This document shows positions 25,420 through 37,600 of a stretch of DNA of 64,000 nucleotides, piece by piece (positions within the stretch are counted from its first letter, which is position 1; each line of letters starts with the position of its first letter). The translations under genes were made by a program, and so were the position numbers. The stretch covers positions 653,066,920 to 653,130,919 of the forward strand of contig NC_081405.1 in NCBI RefSeq assembly GCF_030272615.1, read 5' to 3'. The notes under the pieces were generated by a model. That model was not told where the DNA came from, ran no database searches, and saw nothing but the letters and a program-made list of their open reading frames with translations. This DNA comes from Cryptomeria japonica (lineage: Eukaryota; Streptophyta; Pinopsida; Cupressales; Cupressaceae).

Positions 25420-26930
25420 TTAAAAAACATAAACAAATCGACAATTTTGCAATCACACAGAAGGGAAAAATAATACAAAAAACTACCTTGCTAATTCAAA
25501 GCTTTCACAACTTGGAAATGATAGAACAACCTAGAAAATTGCTTGCAAACTCCAAGGAACGACACCCACAAACAATCAAGCAACAAAAACAAAGGAGCAA
25601 CCCTGCAAGCACACAGAACCAAGAAATCAACAAAACCTGCAACATTAAACCATTAATGGTGTCAAACTCAGAAGGAAGCCCACTAAAATACTCAGAATGC
25701 GAAGCATACATAACCACCAAAACAGTGAAAAGGAGAACAAAACCCAACAATCTATTGCAACACTTGTAGAGCGAAAATTGCAGACCAAATATTTGTAGAG
25801 CAAAATGGACATTTACAAAAAACAAAAGCTTACCTTCCAACTTAAAACCATTAACGATGTCAACCTCAGAAGAAAGCCCACTAAAATACTCACAAAACAG
25901 TCAAAACGAGAACATTACCCAACAATCTATCTAAACATCTACAAACCGGTATTCGAAGCAAACCCAACAATCTATGTGCACATTTCCAGACCAAAAATTG
26001 CAAAGCCAACCATTCGGACAAAACCCAACAATCTATACAAACATTATAAAGAATCTAAATAAAAGGGGAAATTACTTTGCAATTTCAATAGTGACGGCCA
26101 CATACAGTTAAATAACATAAAGAAACAAACCAACAATCCTGCAAGCACACAGAAGGGAAAAATAATAGCAAAGACTACCTTGCTAGTTCAAAGCTTTCAC
26201 GACTTTGAACTCACAGAACCACTTGGAAAATTGCTTGCAAACTCCAAGGAGTCACGCCCACAAACAGTAAAGCAACACAAACAAAGGAGTAACCCTGCAA
26301 CCACACGGAACCAAGAAATCAACAAAAGTTGCAACTTTAAACCATTAACGATGTCAAAGTCAGAAGGAAGCCCACCAAAATACTCAGAATGCGAAGCAAG
26401 CGTAACCAGCAAAACAGTAAAACCAAAGAATCTATTGCAACATTTGCAGAGAAACATTTGCAGAGCGAGAAAATACTCAGAACGCGAAGCAAACGTAACC
26501 AGCAAAACAGTAAAACCCAAGAATCTATTGCAACATTTGCAGAGAAACATTTGCAGAGCGAAATGCACATTTGTTAAAAACAGAAGCTTACCTTCTAACT
26601 TCAAACCATTAACAGTATTAACCTTAGAAGCAAGGCCAGTAAAATAGTCACAAAACAGTCAAAACGAGAACATTACCGAACAATCTATGCGAATATCTGC
26701 AGACCAATATTCGAAGCAAACCCAACAATCTATGCGAACATTTCCAGAGGGGAAATTGCAGAGCCAAACATTCAGACAAAACCCAACAATCTATGCGAAC
26801 ATTTGCAGACCGGAAATTGCACAGCGACAACAACAAAACAAACTACATTTTAGGGTTCGAAAGACGCATAAAGAACGTTGACATTCATGCACAGGCTTGA
26901 GGACAAAATCATTAAACACATCATTAAAGG
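25420..26930 (-). repeat. Right arm of Helitron inverted repeat, tandem
   Basis: Reverse-oriented copies of the left-arm module, at least two in tandem (25450-25860 and 26150-26620) plus partial copies to 26900. Inside the second copy, about 93 bp around 26390-26570 is itself duplicated in tandem. Landmarks are CCCTGCAAGCACACAGAACC, AAACCATTAACG and AACCCAACAATCTAT. The outer edge (26870-26930) matches 21490-21560 inverted. Confidence 0.8.
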
Positions 26931-27026
26931 CAACGTCCTTTGGAAAACAGGCCGCACACACTGGAGACCACGCACGCATTGGAGAAATGCTGCCGCCACG
27001 CACGGACCGGAGGGTTACTGCTGCCA

Positions 27027-27060
27027 GCAAGACATTCCGGCGGGTGCCGGAATGTCTTGC
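27027..27060. other. Perfect 15-bp stem palindrome near Helitron 5' end
   Basis: GCAAGACATTCCGGC (27027-27041), loop GGGT, then its exact reverse complement (27046-27060). It lies in a GC-rich island (about 26940-27085) unlike the AT-rich surroundings, 50 bp inside the proposed Helitron 5' boundary. Confidence 0.9.
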
Positions 27061-27112
27061 AATATTTCGAGGCGTTTCCCCCACTAAAAGCCTATCAGCT
27101 TAATTAATTTGA

Positions 27113-28860
27113 TTGAAAATAAACACCTTAAAAAAATCTAATTTTTCATTTACATTTATGTAAGATAAATGTACTAATTTAATTATTACATCATCAAAAC
27201 CTCTTTCTTTTATAAAATAATGTTGACTAAAAAATATTTAAATATAAATATTTAAAAACTAATAATATTATTTATCTAGTATTGTAGATAGACATATTTA
27301 ATTTAAAATTATATTATATTCAAAATTTTAGTAAATAGCTCGTGAAGATTCTGAAATCCTTGCAACTACTTAAAACTCTTAATTGCCGGAAGGAAATAGT
27401 CGGCACGCTAAAAATGAAATGATAAAATAGGGTCCCACAAATATCAAATGATTTTCTGTGCATTACAAACGCATAACATGGTCGTGATTTTTTGTTGATT
27501 TTATTCATCTTTTTCTTATCGACCAGTGTAAGTTTTTTGCAGAGTAAACTTTTGTTACCGTGTCGAAGCCAATGGCATGGCTTAACTTGGTCTGCCGACT
27601 AATTTTGGATAAATTGATTGAGGACCCAAGTAAAAGAAGTTAAATACAAACAATAGTATAAATGTTAATATTATTAAATTTTTTAAATTCATTTGAATGT
27701 TTTGTAGTTTTAGATTAGATTGTGTATATAATTTTTTAACTATCAAAATTACACACAATCTAATTTAGAAACCACAAACAACAGTGCAAAAGTAGTTAGA
27801 AAATAGAAAAATAAGTGACGGAGAGTTTCGTTTTTCATTTTTCATTCATACATTTTATCTAATATGATTCTTAGTGGTTAGTTGTTATTAGTATCCAAAC
27901 TATTCAAATTTCAATGTTAAGATTTTGCATTAAAGAAAAAAACTTTAGAACATTTGTTGATCTATCTATCAAAATATAGCATTATAATCAATTATCCGGT
28001 ATTTTATCAACTTTTATGTACATACAAATAAATCTTCATAGACATTTGTATATTATTTAATATATCTTTTATCTTATCTCAAGATCATTGAATGGTATAT
28101 GAGCCCTAGTTGCAATCAAGATAAGTTACTAATTCCTCCATTTTATAGAAATTCTTCAACATATTTTTAAGCACCACATAGTGAGAATACATATAGTAAT
28201 AAAAAAAAAGAAGATCAAAATTATTAGACTATTGGAGACAGATTTCCACTTTGGTTTTGAAAAGTGTGAAAACATTTTAAAGCTAGGAGTTCATCAAAGT
28301 TTAATGTGATATGAAGATAGAAGTTCATCAAAGTTTAATGTGATATAGAGATAGAAGTATAATGTTCTTGAAAAAAGAGTATGTAATGTGGTCAAAGGCA
28401 TCTTAAGGAAGACTTAAAATGTTAGTGCACTAGAATACTTAATTTAAAATTTCAATTTGTTTGTTTAAGTAGCCATTTTATCATAATGTTGACATTCTGT
28501 TTTCTCATCTTTATTGAAAATAATAATTTTTTCATTAATAAATAACTTAAAATATGATATTAGAAATAGAGCGTTGATGATGATGAGCATGGGAAATGTC
28601 GAAGAACATTTAAACAAAAGAATAAGTAGAGCTAGCTACATCGTTTATCACATTGAAATGATGTGGAAACATCGTCTCACGTGCTTTTATGGTACTTGTG
28701 TTACGAACTTTGACATTCTGTGTCATTAGAACCGTTTGGCGATTTAAAATTTATTAATTCATTCTTTTTTGTCATTCTTAGATGTCTTTCATGGTCTGAA
28801 ACACTTTGAACAAGGCCACTTGAATTATTGTGGGGTTATTTTAATTGTTTCATTTTGGAT
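27113..28860 (+). repeat. Dispersed repeat, copy A (longest)
   Basis: Matches, inverted, 7021-7430 and 45840-46678 and, direct, 33420-33587. Its right part (28730-28850, GTTTGGCGATTTAAAA ... GTCTTTCATGGTCT) recurs at 50395-50530 in the same orientation. No terminal structure was identified, so its class is unknown. Confidence 0.65.
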
Positions 28861-30816
28861 AAGCCTTTTATGTTACTTATGTGTTTTATTATGAAAATAC
28901 ATATTATAAATGATTGAAGTGAAATTACTTACATTATATTAGAAATGGTGTTTGGTTGAGGGTGGGTTATATTAAGTAAAACAGATTTTATAAATTATAT
29001 GTTTAATTTATTTTATAGCAATATCATAAGATAGTTCTTACAAATGTATATTCTCTTCTAAAAGTAATATTAATATCTATTGATAATAATTACATAAGAG
29101 ACCATTTGGTTATATAGCCAAGGTGAGAACATAGGAGTGCATAAGATTGTGACAAGTGTCATAATCTTATGACATGAGACGAAAAGTGAAAAGCTATCAT
29201 CACACTTAAAGTGGAAAAGTGATAGTGTGATAACACCACTATCTGTCTGAAGAAATTTGAGAGATTTGTACAAGATGGAACCACAAGAGTATATACCTCA
29301 AAGTTGTCACATGTGTACACATGGTCATGGCATAGGGAGGAGAGGACTCCATTCATTAGAGCACTTGAGACTTTCATGCATGAACTCAATGAAGGAAGAA
29401 ATATAGACATAAATTAGCAACAAACCTTGACATAGGAGATCTTGGAGAGACCTATTGGTCCACCTCCAATAGAAGACCTAGGAAATTAGAATAAGACCAT
29501 CATATGGATGGAAGAGACATTAGGATGGACAACTTGGATGGAGGAACTTCTGAACCATTGAATTAAATATTTTCAATGAGAAATTTTTTGATATAGGAAT
29601 TTTGTTACTCTCAACATTTTGTACGAGTTTTGTATAATTGCAAAGTATTGTATAACCTCTTGAATGTACTTATGTAGTATTACTCTATCATATTGCCTGA
29701 CAAAGGCCTCAAACTATGATGTATAATGTTATTTTTCTATAATTAATATAAAGAATATATATTGAAAATAAGAAAACATTTATTTCTATCTTCAAAGAAT
29801 TAATATATTTTTATAATAAATATTATAAAGTAATATATATTAATATTGTACATTATAATATATTTTAATATTGCAAACTATAATATTATATCATTTAATT
29901 AGAATAACGAAAAACTAAATTATTTTATTATATAATTATTTTTTAATATTTTTTCTTTTTCCTTTTTGAAACTTAAAAAAAGATAGAATATACTCATAAT
30001 TAGTATCAATTGAGTTAAACAACTCATCATTATCTCCTTATCACTTTGAAATGGAAAATTTTCATTTTCAATGCAAATTCTTGACCTCATCCTCATCTTT
30101 CATTTGATTTTCATAGAAAAATATATAAATAATATCATTATTCAACATTTTCATACAATCACATTTATGTGAATCTAGTCCATTGAAATCAATTGTCAAT
30201 AAATCAAAGTGCGTCAATTTTGAGGTTTGCATCTTAGATTAGAATTTTAATTTGATTTCTATATTTTGCTTTCAAATTGTTTATATTTATATTTTATTTT
30301 ATTTTAATTCTTATAATTGGAGTTGAGTCAAATTGTAGATGCACACTTCTATTTTGTAGAATATTTTACTTGGTATACATTGAATATAGGAGCAATAAAT
30401 ATCAAGCCTTCAATTCATAATAAAAAAAAATTCTCACTTGAGTTTTCAAAGGAAGCAATATAAGTAAGTGCATATGAGAATATTGTTTTCTCTTTGTTGA
30501 GCATATTTGTGGCATTGAGTTTGTCTCTAGGCGGAGCAAAGGGCACAACATTGGATCAATTTTGCACTTGTCTCAAGTTCAAATATGTGTTGAATGCACT
30601 TGAATGCTAACAAGGGTGAAATAATTAAGATTAATTAAAACTTAAGTATACATTAACCATTAAACATTACAATATATCTATTGAATGAAAGACCAAAAAC
30701 AAATGTACTCACCACACAAGAACATCAAGATTTTTTACATGGAAAACCAGAGGGAAAAGAACATTGAGAGTTAACTCATACTATATGAAACAAATATTAC
30801 AAAATTTTTTTTAGGG

Positions 30817-31061
30817 ATCACTACCTAGGAAAGTTCACTACCTAGGAAAGTTCACTACTCCTAGAAAGATTTGCAAAGTGAGGCTCACTACCTCAAGGCA
30901 ACATACAAAGGACTTGATGAGAAGACACACTATGTTGAAGCAAGATACATAAAGATTACAATGAAAGATAAGGTTCACTACCTTAGGGCAACATGCAAAC
31001 GAATTGCTGAGAGGATACACTAAGTTAGAGCAAGGTACATTAAGATTACAATGAAAGAATA
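30817..31061. repeat. Local tandem repeats
   Basis: A 17-bp unit (TCACTACCTAGGAAAGT) about three times from 30818, then a 90-bp unit twice (30882 and 30972) that begins with related CTCACTACCTCAAGG / TTCACTACCTTAGGG. Confidence 0.85.
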
Positions 31062-33419
31062 ACATGAACTACTATAAGAAAAAATCTATATGGTGCTAGT
31101 ATAGTCCCTTTTTTGCACAATTATATTGTCACACCAACTTCACACATTGAACATCCTTAACTAATTCATCACCAACATAATTTTTTAACATTGTAGCACT
31201 TCAAAAACCATCTAACCTTTTATATATATCCTTTGAGTCATATCAAAAGACAAATTAGGTCGACAATAATAAGACCTATAGAAGAAACATGTAGTAACAC
31301 ATAGGTTGGCCCTAGACCAACATGATCACACCAAAAAGAACTCAATGGATCATGTTAAGAGGTCACTTGGTCTCAAAGCACTCCCATCATGTTGGTACAT
31401 TTGATACAAGATCTAAAACAACATAAAAAATACTGCAACAACTTTAATTAGGTAATCCTAAGTGCACATTATGGCCCCAACACATTCATCATGAAAAATT
31501 ATGTTGCAGATCAACCTAGAGCATAAATAAACCCAAAATATGTCTCAACACATCCTCCTAAAACTAATAAGATAAAATAGTATCAATTGCAAAAGAAACA
31601 ACATAATCTATCAACTCAAATGCGAACATCATTACTAGGAGTCCTGCTAATTATCTTACCTTTACACCATTGAGGAGAAACTGTAACCATCACATAGACC
31701 AAGATAAAATTAATGAAAATCATAAAATAACTTTCTTCAATGATCACTTGAATTAATTGGTCATCAAATTCTAATGCAAGTGGAGTAACCTAGTTAATTG
31801 ATAGAAATAGGGTAGACTAGTCTAACTAATAAACATCAACACAATGAATATTGTACAATGGTACACAAAGATATTTGCATTTCATATCACTAAACCCTTA
31901 TACCATTTTGAAGAAGTTCCCAAATCCACACAAGAATTCCAATAATTTCAAAGGAATGCAGAGAATTCTAGTAAGTCAACTGAGACGTATTACATTGTTA
32001 AACTATAATCCAGAGAACAAACATATATAACTATTTCACAAAGATGTGTGTGACTTAAAATCTGGGAAGTAGGCACCTTACACACCGATAAGCTTAAATT
32101 TGGAACCATACAACTACAATATGAAATGCAGTAGAATGAGGACCAAGATACCAACTCATATATTTATGAAAATACATTATTCAACACTTACACAATTTTA
32201 CTTAACAACAAAAGTATGAATTCAATCTCAAATATCAACTGACTAGCTCCTTGATCATGTCATCATCAACTAATGTAATTGCACCTCATAATAAAAACAT
32301 AAAGTAAATGTAACAATTTTATCATATACTTACCATATATTAGGATTAATATTCAATGATGGATATGTCTTCAATCATGTGGATCATTTATCAAACCATC
32401 TTTCCCACATATCTTTGTCAACCATGTTGATCCAATACATTTATCGTTCCCTTCAATGTTTCTTGGCCTTTTCAATTAGTAACAATCCTTCTCTATACAA
32501 GTATAATATATTGACATAAATGATAATACCATTTTGTACCTATCGACAACAATCTATCCACACCCTGATAATCATAACATTTAACACACACAAACTGAGG
32601 GTTGGCATCAATGATAACAACTACAAACAAGATGCCCACCAATTGAGTGAATTTTATTCTCATCTTATCAATATAGTTTTTATAGATAGAAATACCAACG
32701 GACATCCCCTTTTGTCATTTTTGAATGGAGTGTGTGTGGATCAATCCATGACCTCAAAGCCCAATTATAGAAATGTATGTGAAGAATTGATATACTACTC
32801 AAATTAGCTTGGTAGATTTTCTCAATAAGGTATATGCTTTTCTTTCATCCCAAAATTTAATAACATGAGAGGTAGATTTAGGTTATTTTACTCCATGTTG
32901 TAATTTAAATATTTTTAAATCCTATATCCAATGAAAACTTATGTTGTCTATTACATATTATTCGTATGAAGGCAATGCAAAATTTCTTCAATTAATACTC
33001 AATTTAGTTAATAATATGTGATTAAATTTAAATATTTTGATATATTATACTTTTTAATGTTTATAGTATTCAAAAAATTGTATTTAAATTATTTAAAAAT
33101 AAAAAAATTACAAATTTGCAATAGTAAGATTTTTTTTTAATTTTTTGATGGAATTTTAATTTTGTCAAATTTAATTTAATTTAATTTTTTGGTGATGAAA
33201 AATTTGTCAATGGGACTTATATTTAGTATTAATATTTTTGTATTTATGTCTCTCTATAATTTAAAATTTATATTTCTTGGTGAATTTTATATAGATTTCT
33301 TAAAATATAAGTATGCTAGTTATATTATTGAGATAAAATATATTGATGTATCTTTCTTGTGGCATGTTTTTCATTCTATTTGTACATATTAAGTTGATTA
33401 AAAAAATTAAATTTGAAAA

Positions 33420-33587
33420 GAATATCTCAAAAATTTTATTTAAATTTATGTAAGATAAATGTACCAATCTATTTGTTACATAAAACCTTCTTTCTTTCTA
33501 GAAAAATGTTAAATTAAAAAACATTCAAACATAAATACTTTAAAATTAATAAAATAATATTTATCTAATATTATAAATACATATTTA
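33420..33587 (+). repeat. Dispersed repeat, copy D, cut by LTR
   Basis: Matches 27120-27290 (TTATGTAAGATAAATGTACC, ACATAAAACCTTCTTTC, TAATATTTATCTAATATT). It is cut exactly at 33587 by the start of an LTR. Confidence 0.65.
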
Positions 33588-33828
33588 TGTTGAATGTGAA
33601 ATCCAATAGTCACTTAGCTTTTGGTTCTTCACATTTTGGATAATGTTATTGTGATTATCTATAAATTGTATACTGTTGATGTATGAAATGTATCTATAAA
33701 TGATGAATAATATATTATCATGCTTGAGAGTGGATGTAGTCTTTTATGGTGAACCACTATAGATTCATATTTTGTCTCATTTTTGAATCTCTACTTCTAT
33801 TTTGATATTTGCTCTTATTTATTTAACA
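33588..33828 (+). repeat. Copia 5' LTR (241 bp), left half-element
   Basis: Starts TGTTGAATGTG and ends TTTAACA, followed by a PBS. It is about 80 percent similar by eye to the LTR at 46679-46926, which is in the opposite orientation. Preceding 5 bp ATTTA; see findings for the near-matching ATTCA beside the other LTR. Confidence 0.8.
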
Positions 33829-33830
33829 AT

Positions 33831-33842
33831 TGGTATCACAGT
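33831..33842 (+). other. Primer-binding site of Copia element
   Basis: TGGTATCACAGT two bases after the LTR, one change from the initiator tRNA-Met consensus start TGGTATCAGAG. Confidence 0.75.
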
Positions 33843-33879
33843 TGGTTGTGCTAGATTGATTTGATTTTGAGTGGAATCA

Positions 33880-34620
33880 ATACCAACTAAATAAGGAAAG
33901 GTTGAAAGGTTGAATGGACATAATTATCCATTGTAGAAAATGTAGATGGAGGATTTTTTATACTAGAGAGATTTGTGGCAACCATTACATGGTAAAGAAA
34001 AGAAACTAATAGCTATGTTGGATGATTGTGATCTTCTGGACATAAAAGCACTAGGAGGAATTTGGCTATATTTATCTTTATCTATAGAATTTAACATAAC
34101 TAAAGAAACAACAACTAGTGATTTGATGAGTATTTTGGATAACTTATATGAGAATCCTCCAACATTAAATAAGGTATCTTTGATACAAACCAATTGTTTA
34201 ATATTAAAATGGTTGAAGGTGGCTCTATAGGAAAACATTTAAATAATTTTAATACACTTACTAGTTTTGTAAAAATAAGTTTTGATGAAGAATTTCAGGC
34301 TCTATTAATTTTGTCTTCTTTTCTAAAAAGATGGGATAACTTGGTTATTGAAGTTAGTAACCCTTTTTCTTGTTCAAATTACATAAAAATTTGATGTTGT
34401 TGGTGTAATTCTAAGTGAGGAAATGAGAAGTAAGAGCATAAGTGAGACTCCAAAATTAGGGAGTTTTTTGAGTGCAGATGACAAGGGAAGATCAAAAGAA
34501 AGAAGAGTCCAATAAGCCATGGGAAATCAAGAGGAAGGTCAAAATCCAAAGGTAGAGATGGTGGTTGCTGATATTGTGGCAAGCAAGACCACATTAAAAG
34601 GAATTTTGGTCTTCTAATTT
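33880..34620 (+). pseudogene. gag: Copia gag fragment (UBN2 type), broken
   Basis: Frames in at least two phases resemble Copia gag of the UBN2 type: an N-terminal RLNGHNY-like start near 33910, KEKKLIAMLDDCDLLDIKA (33990-34050), MVEGGSIGKHLNNFN (34210-34250), then a basic linker and a zinc knuckle (CGKQDHIKRN) near 34570-34605 whose first Cys codon is a stop. Frameshifts occur near 34190 and 34400. Past about 34620 the sequence switches to the 3' end of another LTR element. Non-functional. Confidence 0.8.
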
Positions 34621-36283
34621 TGCAAAATTCAAAATTTGTATAAGAATGTTTGAGGCTAGCAATGCTTTCTAGGATCCAAAAGAACTTTTAGTGTGACTCC
34701 ATGGGAGGTGTTGAAAAACAAGTGCAAAGAGTTTTTTAGTGGCTAATCTTCGCCAATTGGTGAATTCTGCATGAATAGTGAGGGGCACAATCGTGGTCAA
34801 ATCACCCAGAATTTGAAGAACAATGCAAATATTTGTAATCTGGTTTCACCTGGTTTCACCATTGACCACACACCGTCGACGTGCATGCTCGTAATATTCG
34901 CCTGGAATCACTTGGATGTGGGTATTAGATCACCTCCACTATTCACCAGCAATAGTAAAATGACCACGTACCCAGGACCTAATTCGCCAATGGTAAATTA
35001 AATGTTCATTGCACGCATCAGGCAAATTTGCCATTATCAATTAAAACATTATAAGGATTCGAGGACCCATTTCGCCTCGCTTAAATTAAATGTTCATTGC
35101 ACACCTATGCAATTCGCCAAAAATGCAATTAAATTAAATGTTTATTGGCAATTGCGACACCCAAGCCCCGCACAATTCGCCAAAAATACAATCATGGATT
35201 GCTATAAATACACTCTTTCTTACAATTTGTTTATGTCTAATTAGTAAATTGGGAGCTCTCAAGTCTCGATTCGCATTTTGCAAATTGAGTTGGAAAGTCG
35301 AAGTTGATTGTAGGGTGGAGGGCTAGAGTTACAATCCTGCAACACAGGCCCAGGCATTCATTCCTGAAACAAATTAAACAAGAATTTGGAAACTTGCTTG
35401 AGGTTGTTTGTAACCCAGTATAATGTTAGAGATTTTCCATATGATAGGGCACTGGAAATCTGGATATCCATGCGTGAAAGATGAGGGGTGTGCAACACTT
35501 TAAAAGTTGGTGGTGGTGCTGCTAGTGCTAGTGCTGAGACAAATGAATATGATGGATCACAGACTCAGAGTCGGCATAAAGACGAAGACATTTTTGAATA
35601 CCCAACTCAGAATGAAGATGAACCTATTAGTACTAGTTAGTTTTTAGATCTTGAGCCCATTTGGGATATAGAAGCCTCAGACAGTTGGACTGAGTCATTG
35701 AAGTGAATTAGCAGTCAGTTTATAGGTATTTATAATTATACTATAGTTCTTGAGTCATATTACAATTTCAATTTGCAAAATTGCAATACTATAGTTGTCA
35801 TTGATGATTTTTGATATTGTATTCCTTGAATTTGTCAATCAGAAGTAGAACGGATACTTATTTCATATTTTTAATTGTGAATTTGAATTATTACTAAACA
35901 ATTGAATTAATAGTAAATTGGTATTTGGTTCCACATTATGTTGAACATGAAATATATCAATTTGTGTCACAAGACCCATAAAATTATTCATATTGCATAA
36001 CTGTTACTGCTAGAACCTTTCTACTGTTCTACATTAAATCCTTAAAATGATGTTCATGGCGATTAGGGTTTTGTGTTTGTTTTTTGTCTTAGTTGGCTAG
36101 TAAACCGAAGTTGTCATGCGTTGAAAATCTAAGTTGTCCTGTCTTTATTTGTCCATGTCAACATCAAGTGTGGTCAAATAGTTGGTCAGACATGTTTAAT
36201 GTTTCATCTCTAACTCGCAAATAAATTTCATGTTTAACAATTTAAGTGGCGAGTTAGTGAGTGTTGATTTGGGTTTAAATCAC

Positions 36284-37390
36284 GAGGTCTCTAGTTTTTT
36301 GAGTGTTATCACTTTATGTTAGCGAGGTGGAGATTGTTAATGGAACCGCTTTGGTTGTGAGGTCTCGAATTGGTTTGATGCCATGCATTATAGCCGCAAG
36401 AGTTAGCGAGTAAGTACTAAGTCATTAATGGTCTGTGTGTCACTGCTCGTGCCTGTTTATGATGGTAATTAACATAAGACATCGATACAGTTTTTAGATT
36501 TTATGGTTATTGCTACCTCGCAAGTCCTTTATCATCAAGTCAGTTTAAGTCGCGAGCTTGCGAGTACTGGGAGATTTTAGTTGTTGCTACCTCGCAAGAT
36601 GTTTTGCACTTGACCATTTTATGTTGCGAGGTTGCGATTGGGTGTGATTTTATGTTGTCTCACGGTCACGAGGTGTTCATGGTTAAGTCATTTCAATTTG
36701 CGATCATGCGATGTAGTTGGTATCGCAACTTAGTTGGTTTCGTCGCTTGCTTGTAGGTTTTGAAGTTGTTCAGCATTTTAAGTTGCGATCTAGTGACAGG
36801 TAAGTTTTGGTTTGATTTTGTGGTCATCGCATGCTCATGGGTTTGTAAGTCTTAAGTTGAAAAGTGTTGCGAGCATGCGATGGTGGTTAAGTGCCTTGTT
36901 GTCGCGAGATTGTAAGGGTTTACATCGTGAGGTCTCTAGCTTTTTGGGTGTTAACGTTTTATGTTACCAAGCTGGAGATTGTTAGTGAAATTGCTTTGGT
37001 CGCGAGGTCTCGAGTTGGTCTGATGTCATACATTATAGCCGCGATAGTTAGTGAGTAACTCATTTCATACAGTTGTCACTAGCTCTCATGTTTGTTTAAT
37101 GTTAGCATTTTTATGTCACAAGCTAGCGACTAGATAGTTTTTGGCTAGGTTTAATGGTTACCGCCAGCTCATGAAGTTAAATGTCTAAAGCCCTGATCAA
37201 GCCATGAGCTTGTGAGTGAAGTGCTAGCAGTTAAGAGATAAACGGTTTTATGTTGGTGAGTACGCAACAAGGGTTAAAGTTACCACTATCTCCAAGTTGT
37301 TGTGGTGACGAGGACTTAACATTTGTGGTCGAGAATTGGTGACTGCCAGTTCGGTTTCCCCCAGTTCAGAGAGTTGACGACTGTGTGCCA
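36284..37390 (+). repeat. Diverged 645-bp tandem duplication in hAT-like element
   Basis: Matching words are spaced 645 bp apart: GAGGTCTCTAG at 36284 and 36929, and GGTCTCGA..TTGGT.TGATG near 36361 and 37004, followed in both by CATTATAGCCGC. The region is rich in GCGAG motifs. Confidence 0.75.
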
Positions 37391-37417
37391 CGTGTTTTAA
37401 TTACTTAAAGTTAATAT

Positions 37418-37600
37418 CTTGAAATCGCCAATATTTTTTTTTATGGTTTGAAAATAGCTTGAAATCGCCAATATTTTATTTTTATGATTTGAAAATAGCT
37501 TGAAATCGCCAATATTTTTTTTAATGGTTCGAAAATAGCTTGAAATCCCCAATATTTTATTTTTATGGTTTGAAAATAGGTTGAAATCACCAATGAAAAT
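37418..37600 (+). repeat. Five tandem copies of a 40-41 bp unit
   Basis: Starts at 37418, 37458, 37499, 37539 and 37580. Each unit is CTTGAAATCGCCAATATT followed by a T-run and ATGGTTTGAAAATAG. It lies inside the hAT-like element near its right end. Confidence 0.95.

Larger units (their letters stand above)
10139..27112 (-). mobile_element. Large Helitron with RepHel and RPA genes
   Basis: Rolling-circle transposon read on the minus strand. The 3' end at 10139 is CTAG preceded by a perfect 8-bp hairpin, with host T next to it; this is the canonical Helitron terminus. Inside, in the same orientation, lie a Rep-helicase frame (12213-16792) and an RPA1-like gene (17912-20131), a gene pair known from plant Helitrons. 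Diverged repeats around 11240-12000 recur in the same orientation at 24400-26900, tying both sides to one element. The 5' end is less certain: Helitrons start with TC after A, and a candidate is 27112. Past there the sequence becomes a dispersed repeat with copies elsewhere. Length would be about 17 kb. Confidence 0.8.
27113..33587. other. AT-rich repeat-bearing intergenic region
   Basis: No gene supported; all frames are short and featureless. 27113-28860 is copy A of a dispersed repeat. A 34-bp tandem duplication sits at 28288-28355, tandem repeats at 30817-31061. 29000-30800 and 31070-33400 are plain AT-rich sequence in which I see nothing else. Confidence 0.6.

Noticed and set aside
27061-27090. 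CTAA at 27084 as a plus-strand Helitron 3' end after the 15-bp hairpin
   Set aside because: Too far from the hairpin (23 bases) and followed by A, not T.
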